Source: JBKEDC01 sp047975205
Lineage (GTDB): Bacteria; Bacteroidota; Bacteroidia; Bacteroidales; Prolixibacteraceae
Direction: 5' to 3'
Assembly: GCA_047975205.1 (NCBI GenBank)
Contig: JBKEDC010000019.1
Location: forward strand, 62,001 to 126,000
DNA: 64,000 nt
The notes under the pieces are model-generated. The model worked only from the letters and a program-made list of their open reading frames with translations, did not search any database and had not been told where the DNA came from. Positions 1-8,917 of this stretch are shown here, in pieces. Both the position numbers and the translations under genes were made by a program. Position 1 is the first letter of the stretch, and every line of letters starts with the position of its first letter.

Positions 1-279
1 CACTTGGCTTTTGCCGTTTATAGCTATGGTTTGCGATTGAAAACCAATGAAAGTAAATACCAATTTTCCCGTCGATTCTACTTCTAGTTGGTACTTACCA
101 TTAATATCTGTTACTGTTCCCATAGTGGTTCCTTCCACTATAACGTTCACCCCCGGAAGACTTTCTCCCGATGATGATTTTACTGTTCCCGAAACGCTAC
201 TCTTTGGTTGTGCAAGAGCTGTCATGCACGTAACCATGAGAAGCAATAAAGAAAACATGTTTCTTAATGACTGTTTCAT
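1..279 (-). CDS. SusC/RagA-type TonB-dependent receptor, N-terminal part (runs off left edge)
   Basis: Only the first 93 codons are in the window. The start ATG is at 277-279 on the minus strand and opens a signal peptide (MKQSLRNMF, then a Leu-rich core, ending in ALAQ). It is followed by a carboxypeptidase-regulatory-like (CarboxypepD_reg) beta-sandwich: GTV near residue 31, LPGVNVIVEGT near 41-51, GTVTDINGKY near 54-63 and FIGFQSQ near 78-82. This is the usual N-terminus of Bacteroidota SusC/RagA receptors, which import glycans or other ligands across the outer membrane with TonB energy. The plug and barrel lie outside the window, so the substrate cannot be named. A smaller protein carrying only this domain is possible but less likely. 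Confidence 0.75.
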   Translation of the reverse strand, partial: MKQSLRNMFSLLLLMVTCMTALAQPKSSVSGTVKSSSGESLPGVNVIVEGTTMGTVTDINGKYQLEVESTGKLVFTFIGFQSQTIAINGKSQV

Positions 280-764
280 CTGCTTATAGTTTGTGTTTAG
301 AATACTAGCTTTTGTCTTTCTAATATCAAAAGCCATTCTGTTCCGTTTGTTCGTGCAATATTAAATAAAAGTTACCAACAAACAAGCATTTGAAAAATAT
401 TTGTAAATAAACGTTCTGTTTTTAACTTTTCAGAAGCTTATTTTGGTCACATATTGACAAGCTATTTCTTAATCAACAAGTCGAATAGCTTCAAAAAACA
501 GCCCCAATCAACATTCTTTAAGTATTTCATGTTTGGTTTACATTAATTTAAAACAGCACAATTCAGCCGCCAGCTATAACTATCCTATTTTGTCGTTCAA
601 CCATCTTTTTTAGGGTCGATACACCCACCCAACCTCACGAAATGCATTATTTTCAATTACAAACAGTTAAAAAAAACGCTTTTATATTCTTAGAATCAAA
701 AAAAAGGTTTTCCTTTGTTCCCGTTGCAATAGTGCAGCCAGTATTTATTATTTTTTTTATTGTA
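280..764. other. Divergent intergenic region without a recognised gene
   Basis: About 485 bases separate the leftward receptor from the rightward RNA-binding gene. The sequence is AT-rich, with several poly-A and poly-T runs close to the RNA-binding gene (about 671-680, 701-708 and 751-759). An open frame from 642 continues into the RNA-binding gene, but its extra N-terminal residues look like translated leader. It presumably holds both promoters and a long 5' untranslated region for the RNA-binding gene; I could not assign exact elements. Confidence 0.5.
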
Positions 765-1010
765 ATGAACATTTATGTTTCAAACATTCCTTTCGCAATC
801 AGCAACGAGGAATTGGAAGATCTTTTCGCTAACTACGGAGAGGTAAGCTCAGCAAGAATTATTGTTGATAAAGAGTCTAAAAGAAGTCGTGGTTTCGGTT
901 TCGTAGAAATGGATAACGATGCAGAAGCAAAAGCTGCCATCGATGCATTAAACGGGAAAGAGATTAACGGTAGAGCCTTGAACGTAAACGAAGCTCGTCC
1001 TAGAGACTAA
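765..1010 (+). CDS. RRM-domain RNA-binding protein (81 aa)
   Basis: A single RNA recognition motif fills the protein. RNP2 is IYVSNI at residues 3-8 and RNP1 is RGFGFVEM at about 43-50, with the helix-forming segment NEELEDLF between them. Small single-RRM proteins of this kind are common in Bacteroidota, where they bind single-stranded RNA and some act as global post-transcriptional regulators. The ATG at 765 is chosen because the RRM begins immediately after it; the longer in-frame extension from 642 reads as Lys/Phe-rich leader. The gene stands alone and ends in a hairpin terminator. Its RNA targets cannot be inferred from sequence. Confidence 0.92.
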   Translation: MNIYVSNIPFAISNEELEDLFANYGEVSSARIIVDKESKRSRGFGFVEMDNDAEAKAAIDALNGKEINGRALNVNEARPRD

Positions 1011-1053
1011 TCTTAATGCAAAGAATTGATTTTACAGATATTCTTTAAGATTT

Positions 1054-1083
1054 AAAGCTCGCCTTGCCGGTGAGCTTTTTTCT
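1054..1083 (+). terminator. Rho-independent terminator of the RRM gene
   Basis: The arms AAAGCTC (1054-1060) and GAGCTTT (1072-1078) enclose a GC-rich inner part (GCC/GGT) and are followed by a T run. It lies 44 bases after the RRM stop codon. Confidence 0.8.
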
Positions 1084-1117
1084 TATAAAAAAACATAGAA
1101 TGTTAAACATTATTATG

Positions 1118-1125
1118 TAGTTTTG
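1118..1125 (+). promoter_or_regulatory. -7 promoter element (TAGTTTTG)
   Basis: Exact match to the Bacteroidota -7 consensus TAnnTTTG, 40 bases upstream of the lipoprotein ATG at 1165. No clear -33 TTTG box is seen at the usual 19-21 base spacing. Confidence 0.45.
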
Positions 1126-1164
1126 TGTAAGTGTGAGTGTAAACTATATAAAAATATAACTATT

Positions 1165-1830
1165 ATGAAGAATGTATTGACTTTAGCCATGATTCTGTTT
1201 GCCGCAGTATCATGCAAACAAGAAAAGGCACAAGAATTTACCTATTGGGTGAACGGTACACAAATTACTTGTATGGGAGTTGCTCCAAGAAAATGCTTAC
1301 AAGTGCAAAAAGGAGAAGAATTAAACGAACAGGCTTGGAAAAGTTTCTCTTCAAAAATTGACGGTTTCGATTACGAACCGGGTTATGTCTATAAGTTAAA
1401 AGTAAAAGAGGAAAAAATTCCTGCGGAGCAAGTTCCTGCCGATGCCTCATCTATTAAATATACTTTAGTGAAAGTGTTGAAAAAAACAGCCGATGCTCGT
1501 TTTGCTATTGATGGTGATTGGACTTTAATCCGCTTGAATGCACAGCCCATAAATCGCATGGTTCCCGCACCAACATTGGCCATTCACGTGGCAGACATGC
1601 AAATTGCCGGTTCGGGAGGTTGCAATAACTACGCCGGCGGAATTAAAAACTTGACTACAAAAGAAATCGTCTTAGGTCAGGTGGCTGGTACACGAAAAGC
1701 TTGTTTTAAAAAGAATATCGAACAAGATTATCTTGTTGCTTTAAATAAAGTGCACACTTATGCCATGGAAGACGGCAAATTGGTATTCTATGATGAAGCC
1801 GGTACGGAAGTATTAGCTTTCTTCCAATAA
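1165..1830 (+). CDS. Lipoprotein with DUF4377 and META domains
   Basis: The protein has 221 residues. The start at 1165 gives a short lipoprotein signal peptide (MKNVLTLAM, Leu/Ala-rich core, lipobox AVSC, lipidated Cys17); the 14-codon upstream extension would spoil the signal and is rejected. Residues about 25-100 resemble DUF4377 (YWVNG, CMGVAPRKCLQV, PGYVYKL). Residues about 115-221 resemble the META/HslJ domain (GDWTLIRLN, GSGGCNNYAG, TRKACF). The two domains often occur together in Bacteroidota lipoproteins; HslJ-type META proteins are linked to envelope and heat or antibiotic stress in other bacteria, but the molecular function is unknown. It is a single-gene unit with its own -7 box and terminator. 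Confidence 0.85.
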   Translation: MKNVLTLAMILFAAVSCKQEKAQEFTYWVNGTQITCMGVAPRKCLQVQKGEELNEQAWKSFSSKIDGFDYEPGYVYKLKVKEEKIPAEQVPADASSIKYTLVKVLKKTADARFAIDGDWTLIRLNAQPINRMVPAPTLAIHVADMQIAGSGGCNNYAGGIKNLTTKEIVLGQVAGTRKACFKKNIEQDYLVALNKVHTYAMEDGKLVFYDEAGTEVLAFFQ

Positions 1831-1851
1831 GATAAGCTGTTAATACCACAT

Positions 1852-1887
1852 AAAAAGCCCGATGAATGTAAGTTCATCGGGCTTTTT
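1852..1887 (+). terminator. Strong Rho-independent terminator
   Basis: Near-perfect inverted repeat: AAAAAGCCCGATGAA (1852-1866) pairs with TTCATCGGGCTTTTT (1873-1887) across a 6-base loop. The A and T flanks make it potentially bidirectional. Confidence 0.9.
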
Positions 1888-2012
1888 AGTATCTGTACTG
1901 TAATCTTAATTATTGGAAATGATTCAATTCCATCGATTTATTACAATTAATATAAAAAGATTTAGAAAATTTAAAATAAAAATAACCTCAATACGAAAAA
2001 CTTAAAAATAAC

Positions 2013-2020
2013 TACATTTG
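2013..2020 (+). promoter_or_regulatory. -7 promoter element (TACATTTG)
   Basis: Exact TAnnTTTG match located 66 bases upstream of the ATG of the proline catabolic gene. No clear -33 element is visible. Confidence 0.45.
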
Positions 2021-2085
2021 TTTGTCAATAATTTTGTTTAAAGCTATTTTTTATTGACAATTATAAACCTAACTACAATAATACC

Positions 2086-5000
2086 ATGCAAAAGATTAAA
2101 CCACAAGAAGTGCATGACTGGGCATCGCAATTTTTGTTGATGGCTGAAAAAGAGCTGACTCATGCGGAGATTAAAGAACAAAAGAAATATGCTGATTTGG
2201 TGCAAAATCCAAATGATAAGATACTTCTTTCAAAAATGTTAGATGAATCATCGCAGCTTAGAAATGACACGAAGCTGTCGGCACGCATTAAAAGTCTGAT
2301 CGAGCAGTATGGAGTTCCAAAATTCTTTAACAAAAGAGACACGCTACTTCTAAAGATATTTTCTTCTTTCGGATATCGTTTTGAATCGATTGCCATACCT
2401 ATTTTTAAAAGTAAGCTCAGGAAAGATACCGACCAAGTGATAATACCGGAAGAAAGACCAATTCTCACCCGGCACCTTTCGGGAAGAGCAACAGAGAGCG
2501 TAGGACAAAATGTTAATCTTTTAGGAGAAGTTGTGCTTGGAAATACTGAGGCAAACCATCGCTATCAGCATTATCTTGAAGCTTTGAAAGAGCCCGACAT
2601 TAATTATATATCCATAAAGATATCGGGTATCTATGCACAGCTTTATCCGCTCAACTATAAGCGAAGTAAAGAGGAACTCTGCCACAGAATCGCCGAGATA
2701 TACCGACAATCCATTAAATATCCATACACCGATGCTTCCGGTAAGACTGTCTCTAAGTTTGTAAATCTTGACATGGAAGAATATAAAGATTCAGAACTGA
2801 CTCTAGAGGTTTTCCTTAACGTATTGGCAATGCCCGAGTTCAAGAACTACACCGCCGGAATAGTAATACAGGCATACTTGCCTGATGCATGGGAGTTTCA
2901 AACCAAGCTATTAGACTTTGCAAAGAAACGAGTAGAAGAAGGAGGCTCACCAATTAAGATGCGACTTGTGAAGGGGGCTAATCTGCAAATGGAAAGCATT
3001 GTTTCTTCTTTGCGCGGATGGAATAATCCGGTCTTGCCCACAAAAGTAGCGGTAGATGCCAATTACATGCGCATACTCGATCGAGCCTTATTGCCCGAAA
3101 ACGCTAAAGCATTACATGTAGGTGTGGCATCTCATAATTTCTTTTCTATCGGATATGCTCATCTGCTCAGTAAAGAAAATGGGATTGAAGATTGCGTGAG
3201 TTTTGAGATGTTGGAAGGAATGGCAAACCACCTACCACGTGCAATGAGAAAACTGGAGAAGCAAGTCATACTTTACACGCCCGTTGTGCGGAAAGAGCAT
3301 TTTCTGAATGCAGTATCCTATCTTGTCAGAAGGCTCGATGAGAACACCGGAAAAGATAATTTCTTGAGTTATTCGTTCAATCTGAAAGTCGATTCGAAAG
3401 AATGGGAATTTCTTTATAATCAATTCCAAGCGGCATATGCTTTGAAAGATGAAGCAATCCCAAGTTCAAACAGGAAGCAAAACAGACTGCTTGAAATTAT
3501 CGAAAATTCTGTTGAAAGACCGGCAGGTGTATTTAGGAACGAGCCTGACACTAATTTTGACTTGCCTGCAAATAGGGAGTGGGCAGAGAAAATTCGCGAA
3601 TCATGGCAAAATCGTCCCGCTCCGGATTTCAAGAAGGCGGATATTGAAGATGTCAATTCTATATTAAATGCAGCCGAAGATGATAAATCGGAGTGGCGAA
3701 AGTCTAGCATGCAAAAAAGAATGGAGATTCTGCATCATGTGGCAGAGAACCTCAGTAAATCGCGGGGCGATCTTATTGGCTGTATGGCTGCAACTACCGG
3801 AAAAACTTTCATGGAAGGAGATGTGGAGGTGTCTGAAGCTATTGACTTCTGTCGCTTTTATCCTTCAACGATGAAAGAGTTTGACGACTTAAAAACAGTA
3901 AATAATTCGCCTAAAGGAGTAGTATTGGTTATCTCTCCTTGGAATTTTCCTCTTGCCATTCCCATTGGAGGAGTTGCTGCAGCCCTATCGGGAGGTAATA
4001 ATGTTATCTTAAAGCCGGCAACCGTGGCTTATCCTATCGCTTTAGAATTTGCCAAGTGTTTTTGGAATGCAGGAGTGCCCAAAGATGTGCTGCAATTGGT
4101 TTGCTGCAACGGGAGAGAGGCTCTAAACACACTCACCGCAAGCCCGATTATAAAACACACCATACTTACGGGAGGAACCGATACGGCATTCAGTCTTCTG
4201 AAAAACAATCCTACTTGTCCGCTTTCGGCAGAAACCGGAGGAAAGAATGCAATCATACTGACTGAAAGCGGAGATATGGATCATGCCATATTAAATATCG
4301 TTAGTTCGGCATTTGGTAATGCCGGACAAAAATGTTCAGCTTGTTCCTTGCTCCTTGTAGAAAAAGGTATTTATGATAATCCTGAATTTAAGTCGAAACT
4401 TAAAGATGCCGTAACAAGTATGCAAACAGGTAGTCCATGGGAGTTTAACAACATCATCGGACCAATGATAACAAACAATAATGATAAACTCTTACACGCA
4501 ATCGAAACACTCGAAGAAGGCGAATCATGGTTGGTTGAGCCCGAATTTATCGATGAAGAAAAGTATATGCTCAAACCTAGCGTTAAGTGGGGAGTTCGTC
4601 CCGACAGTTTCACCTTTAAAACTGAACTTTTTGCACCATTGCTTGCCGTAGTGCGAATCGACAGCCTAGAGCAAGGTATTAAGTTTGTAAACTCATCAGC
4701 ATATGGATTAACATCCGGACTTCAAAGTTTAGATGAAAACGAACAAGCTTTATGGAAGAATACCATCGAAGCCGGAAACCTCTATATCAACAGAGGAACG
4801 ACCGGAGCAATAGTAAATCGCCAACCTTTTGGAGGTATGAAGTTATCTTCTTTCGGAGGGGGTGTAAAGGCAGGAGGTGTGAACTACACCTCATGTTTCG
4901 TTAAGTTCTCGGAAACTGAAATTTCGAAAAAGGATATTAAGATTAACGATCAATACAAAGCTCTTTGTGAATATCTGCCTAAAGAAGAACGCTCCAGACT

Positions 5001-5499
5001 AATATATGCAGCAGACAGTTATTTGCAGCATTGGAAAGAGGAGTTTTCCAAGGAAAGAGATGTCAATAACATATTGGGAGAAAGCAATACATTCAGATAT
5101 ATACCGATAAAATCCTGTGCATTGAGATTAAGAGGAAATGAAGACTTATGCGATATCATGATGGTTGCAATCGCGTGTAGCATAACCGGCACAAAACTCA
5201 CAATTAGTCACAATTTGCAAGAGTTGGGCTTTGGCGAAGTAAAAAGTTTGTTCGATTTACTGAAAACTGAAGTAAAAAAACAAAGTGAAGATGAGTTTAT
5301 CGATGAACTGCAGCAATACGAGCGTATAAGAACTTTCAGCAATGAGATATCGGAAGCAATCTATAATAAGGCAGCCGAACATGGCAAGTACATTGCCACC
5401 CACAAAGCTGTCAAAGAGGGAAGAATAGAGCTATTGCATTATCTGAAAGAACAAAGCATTTCATACGAATACCATCGCTATGGCAGTATTCTTGAATGA
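2086..5499 (+). CDS. putA: Bifunctional proline dehydrogenase / L-glutamate gamma-semialdehyde dehydrogenase (PutA-like)
   Basis: The 1137-residue protein joins two enzymes that oxidise proline to glutamate. Residues about 80-460 form the FAD-dependent proline dehydrogenase barrel (RLVKGANLQME, VAVDANY, GVASHN motifs). Residues about 530-960 form an NAD-dependent aldehyde dehydrogenase, with SPWNFPLAIP for cofactor binding, ETGGKN containing the general base Glu716, and GQKCSA with the nucleophile Cys750. About 160 further C-terminal residues follow. The N-terminal ribbon-helix-helix DNA-binding domain of enterobacterial PutA is absent, so self-repression is not expected. It sits alone between a -7 box and a strong terminator, so it is probably monocistronic. 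Confidence 0.93.
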   Translation: MQKIKPQEVHDWASQFLLMAEKELTHAEIKEQKKYADLVQNPNDKILLSKMLDESSQLRNDTKLSARIKSLIEQYGVPKFFNKRDTLLLKIFSSFGYRFESIAIPIFKSKLRKDTDQVIIPEERPILTRHLSGRATESVGQNVNLLGEVVLGNTEANHRYQHYLEALKEPDINYISIKISGIYAQLYPLNYKRSKEELCHRIAEIYRQSIKYPYTDASGKTVSKFVNLDMEEYKDSELTLEVFLNVLAMPEFKNYTAGIVIQAYLPDAWEFQTKLLDFAKKRVEEGGSPIKMRLVKGANLQMESIVSSLRGWNNPVLPTKVAVDANYMRILDRALLPENAKALHVGVASHNFFSIGYAHLLSKENGIEDCVSFEMLEGMANHLPRAMRKLEKQVILYTPVVRKEHFLNAVSYLVRRLDENTGKDNFLSYSFNLKVDSKEWEFLYNQFQAAYALKDEAIPSSNRKQNRLLEIIENSVERPAGVFRNEPDTNFDLPANREWAEKIRESWQNRPAPDFKKADIEDVNSILNAAEDDKSEWRKSSMQKRMEILHHVAENLSKSRGDLIGCMAATTGKTFMEGDVEVSEAIDFCRFYPSTMKEFDDLKTVNNSPKGVVLVISPWNFPLAIPIGGVAAALSGGNNVILKPATVAYPIALEFAKCFWNAGVPKDVLQLVCCNGREALNTLTASPIIKHTILTGGTDTAFSLLKNNPTCPLSAETGGKNAIILTESGDMDHAILNIVSSAFGNAGQKCSACSLLLVEKGIYDNPEFKSKLKDAVTSMQTGSPWEFNNIIGPMITNNNDKLLHAIETLEEGESWLVEPEFIDEEKYMLKPSVKWGVRPDSFTFKTELFAPLLAVVRIDSLEQGIKFVNSSAYGLTSGLQSLDENEQALWKNTIEAGNLYINRGTTGAIVNRQPFGGMKLSSFGGGVKAGGVNYTSCFVKFSETEISKKDIKINDQYKALCEYLPKEERSRLIYAADSYLQHWKEEFSKERDVNNILGESNTFRYIPIKSCALRLRGNEDLCDIMMVAIACSITGTKLTISHNLQELGFGEVKSLFDLLKTEVKKQSEDEFIDELQQYERIRTFSNEISEAIYNKAAEHGKYIATHKAVKEGRIELLHYLKEQSISYEYHRYGSILE

Positions 5500-5515
5500 T
5501 TCGGATAAAGGCTAC

Positions 5516-5560
5516 AAAGACGAGCAAATAAGAGCATCTTCATTTGCTCGTCTTTTTTTT
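5516..5560 (+). terminator. Rho-independent terminator after putA
   Basis: AAAGACGAGCAAAT (5516-5529) pairs with ATTTGCTCGTCTTT (from 5541), followed by an unbroken T run. It begins 17 bases after the stop codon. Confidence 0.9.
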
Positions 5561-5623
5561 AGGTCGCTGAGCACTTCGATATCATGATATTCAAATCACT
5601 TTAACGAAATGCCTCCATCTCTG

Positions 5624-6106
5624 TTAGCTTTTATTTTTCAATTGTTCATTAATGAGTTCATACCAACTTTCCAATGATTGTAACTCTCCTGAAAGCTGAG
5701 CACTTAGATCAGCATTATACAATTCAAACTCTACACGCTGATTATTTAATTTTTTCGGAATAAATCCTAAAGCTAATCGTTCAATAACAACACCATATCC
5801 TTTGATATTTTTACTCTTTCTAATAAATGCGCATTCTTTTATGCCATTCAAATCAATCATTTGTTGATGTTGCTGTTCATCAATTTTAGACTCAAAGAAC
5901 AAATGTTTCTTTTCTTTATCTATTCCAATAATATATGATGCCGTAATTTCATACTGATGAATTGTGCAATTATACTGATTGGCATAGCCTGTGAGTTCAG
6001 CTAAAAATTGTTGTTTTATTTTATTTCTGCTCCTTATTGATAGCACGATGGGCAAGATACATAGCAGCAAAAGTATCAATCCGGTTATATTTGTCCCTAA
6101 TTCCAT
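5624..6106 (-). CDS. Membrane-anchored protein of unknown function (160 aa)
   Basis: I do not recognise the family. One hydrophobic segment at residues about 7-23 (ITGLILLLLCILPIVLS) is followed by basic residues (RSRNKIK), so the protein is probably anchored by its N-terminus with a soluble domain of about 135 residues on the cytoplasmic side. The soluble part alternates beta-rich stretches (YIIGIDKEKKHLFF, GYGVVIERLALGF, RVEFELYN) and ends in a helix. The start ATG at 6104-6106 gives the only sensible membrane segment. It is followed downstream by the convergent putA. Reading frame and composition look like a real gene, but no role can be stated. Confidence 0.7.
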   Translation of the reverse strand: MELGTNITGLILLLLCILPIVLSIRSRNKIKQQFLAELTGYANQYNCTIHQYEITASYIIGIDKEKKHLFFESKIDEQQHQQMIDLNGIKECAFIRKSKNIKGYGVVIERLALGFIPKKLNNQRVEFELYNADLSAQLSGELQSLESWYELINEQLKNKS

Positions 6107-6266
6107 TTTTTATTATTCCTTATTTAATACAAAGGGCTCGCCAAACATCTGCAACGCAATGTTCGGCATAAAGCTTTTTATTCAATTTCAATTTAGCAAA
6201 AGTAAGGGCGCAAAGCCTCTTATCCTTATTCTTAAGGCACGGTAGTATTGGGCAAAAACCGGGAAA

Positions 6267-6638
6267 TCAAGTAAAATCGTGAAACGGAAATATAATTTGA
6301 CAAAGATGAAATTGGAGCTTCGAGAGAAGTTCCGGGTTTAGGCTACAATTAATTCCGAGCACATATCGGCTCATGCACTCGGTTATTGATAATAAAGACT
6401 TATCAAAACCGATGCAACAGACATGGGGAGAGGCATTACATAGATTTATATCTATACCGGAAGCATTCGAAAAGACAATTCGGTCAAGAATGTTGTCTTG
6501 TGAAATATCAGTAGCCGTAAATCTGCCATTTTTGGGGGAGTTTATATTCCAATCCACACACTTCCCTCTTCCACCGAGCGACACACAGCTCAGGGCAACG
6601 AGAACAAGTATATATCTATATATTAGACTCCTTTTCAT
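6267..6638 (-). CDS. Possible small exported Cys-rich protein
   Basis: This frame would encode 123 residues starting at the ATG at 6636-6638. It begins with a plausible signal sequence (MKRSLIYRYILVLVALSCVSL) and then a Cys-containing region (about eight cysteines in the mature part, including CNASPHVCC). It is on the same strand as the anchored protein downstream. Against it: the family is unknown to me, there is no clear promoter, and an overlapping open frame on the plus strand (6373-6675) has similar length. It may be a genuine secreted protein, a decayed gene or chance. Confidence 0.35.
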   Translation of the reverse strand: MKRSLIYRYILVLVALSCVSLGGRGKCVDWNINSPKNGRFTATDISQDNILDRIVFSNASGIDINLCNASPHVCCIGFDKSLLSITECMSRYVLGINCSLNPELLSKLQFHLCQIIFPFHDFT

Positions 6639-6827
6639 GCTGCAAACATCTAAAAAAAAAGAATACAATCAATAATTAAATAAAAAAACATTCGTCAAAT
6701 TATTTAAAATAAACTACTTTTCGATTGATTGTAGGGAAATTACCCCCATCAGCTAGCCTACAGATAACAAAAAGAAAGCAAATTCAATAATTACAAGTGT
6801 AATCATTCATATTAATGCAGAATTATA

Positions 6828-6835
6828 TACCTTTG
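6828..6835 (+). promoter_or_regulatory. -7 promoter element of pheS (TACCTTTG)
   Basis: Exact TAnnTTTG match ending 25 bases before the pheS ATG, implying a very short untranslated leader. No T-box or leader peptide is visible in this short distance. Confidence 0.5.
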
Positions 6836-6860
6836 CCTTACACCTATTTAAGATTCATAC

Positions 6861-7880
6861 ATGTTAGATAAGATAAAACAAATACAAGAGGAGCTACAAG
6901 AATTACAAGCCTCCAACTTGCAAGAAGTTGAAGAGATTCGTATAAAATATAACAGTAAAAAAGGGATTGTCAATCAGCTTTTTGCCGATTTTAAAAATGT
7001 AGATCCTGCTCTAAAGAAAGAAGTTGGTCAGGCAATGAACGTGCTAAAAAACATCGTTCAAGAGAAAATTAATTCACTCAAAGAAAGTTTTGAAGCTGCA
7101 TCGGAAGCCGAAAACAAAGTCGATTTAACGATGCCTGCAGAACCAATCCGGATAGGTTCTCGTCATCCGCTTTCTTTGGTTCGCAATGAAATTATTGAGA
7201 TTTTTGCCCGCTTAGGTTTCACAGTAGCCGAGGGACCTGAAATTGAAGATGATTGGCATGTTTTCTCTGCCTTGAACTTTCCACCGGAACACCCGGCTCG
7301 AGATATGCAAGATACTTTCTTCATTGAAAAAGATCCCGATATTTTACTGCGCACGCATACATCAAGTGTACAATCAAGAATAATGGAGAGCACCAAACCT
7401 CCTATTCGTGCCATCTTTCCGGGTAGAGTTTTCCGAAACGAGGCTATTTCGGCTCGTTCCCATTGTATATTCCATCAGATAGAGGGTTTGTATGTTGATG
7501 AAAACGTTTCATTTGCTGACCTTAAACAAACACTTTTATATTTTTCTCGAGAACTGTTTGGCGAAAAAACTCAGATTAGACTTCGACCTTCTTATTTTCC
7601 TTTCACAGAACCTTCTGCCGAAATGGACGTAAGTTGCAGCATTTGTGGCGGCAAAGGTTGTAATGTATGTAAATATACAGGTTGGCTAGAGATATTGGGT
7701 TGCGGCATGGTAGATCCTAACGTGTTGGAGCTTTGTGGTATCGATTCAAAAAAATATTCCGGATTTGCTTTCGGCATGGGTGTAGAACGAATGACTATGC
7801 TAAAATATGGAATTAAAGATATTCGCCACTTTTTCGAAAACGATATTCGTTTTCTTCGGCAATTTGAATCAACTTTATAA
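6861..7880 (+). CDS. pheS: Phenylalanyl-tRNA synthetase alpha subunit
   Basis: The 339-residue protein has the family's usual length. An N-terminal coiled-coil tRNA-binding arm (about 1-90) is followed by the class II catalytic core: RHPL around residue 101, FPPEHPARDMQDTFF around 142-156, motif 2 FPGRVFRNE around 188-196, and motif 3 GFAFGMGVERM near 305-315. The insert with CSICGGKGCNVC (about 257-268) carries four cysteines, as seen in many PheS proteins. It charges tRNA-Phe together with PheT, but pheT is not next to it here; the downstream gene is an unrelated membrane protein 20 bases away. Confidence 0.97.
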   Translation: MLDKIKQIQEELQELQASNLQEVEEIRIKYNSKKGIVNQLFADFKNVDPALKKEVGQAMNVLKNIVQEKINSLKESFEAASEAENKVDLTMPAEPIRIGSRHPLSLVRNEIIEIFARLGFTVAEGPEIEDDWHVFSALNFPPEHPARDMQDTFFIEKDPDILLRTHTSSVQSRIMESTKPPIRAIFPGRVFRNEAISARSHCIFHQIEGLYVDENVSFADLKQTLLYFSRELFGEKTQIRLRPSYFPFTEPSAEMDVSCSICGGKGCNVCKYTGWLEILGCGMVDPNVLELCGIDSKKYSGFAFGMGVERMTMLKYGIKDIRHFFENDIRFLRQFESTL

Positions 7881-7900
7881 CTAATTTAATTATAACTACA

Positions 7901-8479
7901 ATGAGCATCGAAATTATTGGAATTATTTTATACTTTATTGTGGCTGTATGCTATGGATGGTGGGCATCAAAAGTGGTAGCTTACTCGGCAGCAACTCAAT
8001 ATTGGGGACAACGATTAGCTAATACTCGAGTAGTATTGCAAGCTTTACACAAAGATCCGGACTTGAATGAGACGATAGGGAAAATCGATTTATTCGGTTT
8101 CCAGCAGTTACTGACTTGCAAAGTACAGCGAATTAAAACTAAAATAAGGTTTTTAAGTAATATTCCTTTTTTCATTGTAGGTGCAGTCTTTTTTGAATGG
8201 TATATTCCCGTACTCGGCATCATCGTTGTGCTTAGCGTAAAGTATTACTTCTTGAACCGATCTCCTGAATCTAGCTCTTCTGAGATTCTTTCTGTAATTA
8301 TAACCGATTTAGAAGAGGAGTTAGCAAACGTGAGTAAGAAACCCAAAGTTACTTCTGTTGAAGTGCGGGAACGAGAGTTTTTTGTAAATCAATTAAAGTG
8401 CATTCAGCAAAAGAATTATGCGGCTGAAAACTCTGCTGTCTATCAATACAAAGAGATTTATGAGCTAGGGAGACAATAA
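7901..8479 (+). CDS. Unknown membrane protein downstream of pheS (192 aa)
   Basis: The family is not recognised. The N-terminus is a hydrophobic helix (residues about 4-24, IIGIILYFIVAVCYGWWA). A second hydrophobic region at about 86-113 (FFIVGAVFFEWYIPVLGIIVVLSV) could span the membrane once or twice. The C-terminal 75 residues are charged and helical (ITDLEEELANV, VREREFFVNQL). It starts 20 bases after pheS and shares its terminator, so the two are probably co-transcribed. Function cannot be deduced. Confidence 0.7.
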   Translation: MSIEIIGIILYFIVAVCYGWWASKVVAYSAATQYWGQRLANTRVVLQALHKDPDLNETIGKIDLFGFQQLLTCKVQRIKTKIRFLSNIPFFIVGAVFFEWYIPVLGIIVVLSVKYYFLNRSPESSSSEILSVIITDLEEELANVSKKPKVTSVEVREREFFVNQLKCIQQKNYAAENSAVYQYKEIYELGRQ

Positions 8480-8491
8480 ATAATTTAACAC

Positions 8492-8521
8492 AAAAGGGTA
8501 TTCTCAGGGATACCCTTTTAT
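8492..8521 (+). terminator. Terminator of the pheS unit
   Basis: AAAAGGGTA (8492-8500) pairs with TACCCTTTT (8511-8519) around a 10-base loop. It closes the pheS-membrane protein unit. Confidence 0.8.
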
Positions 8522-8917
8522 ATTCCCATTTTAGAACAAGCAAGGATCGGATTGAATCGACTTCAATTACCTAAAACGGCATGCTCTCTAGTCTACACAA
8601 TACTATTTAATCTTATTGTGTAACTCATTTAGAAGTAAAACCGGAGATGCACAAAAGAAAGAGAAGCAAGTATTTAGCTAAACAGTTAAAGCAAAACCTA
8701 CACCTGATTAATCTGTTGTTTGAATCTTAGAATATGTATTTAACGTTAATTTTAAATCATTTAAATATTATCATATAACGGATTTATTAATGTTATCTTA
8801 ATGTAATAAATGTTTTTTTTACATGCTATAGTTTTATTTTAACTATCCAAAGCGTACTTTAGTCGGGTCAAATTCAACACCGACTAAACATATCTACTCT
8901 TATTAAAATAAACGACA
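8522..8917. other. Intergenic region upstream of the ATP synthase operon
   Basis: About 400 bases hold no recognisable gene. A 27-codon frame beginning at 8647 (MHKRKRSKY...) is too short and unsupported to call. The part from about 8735 to 8840 is very AT-rich and probably carries the promoter of the ATP synthase operon; TACTTTAG near 8855 is one mismatch from the -7 consensus. No remnant of atpD or atpC is visible. Confidence 0.45.

Noticed and set aside
642..764. Longer RNA-binding protein starting at 642
   Set aside because: The extra residues are poly-Lys/Phe-like translation of AT-rich leader, and the RRM starts at 765.
6373..6675. Plus-strand 100-codon frame opposite a possible exported protein
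   Set aside because: No signal, domain or promoter; the minus-strand frame with a signal peptide is slightly more plausible.
8647..8730. 27-codon frame upstream of the ATP synthase operon
   Set aside because: Too short, basic and without any supporting motif or conserved context.
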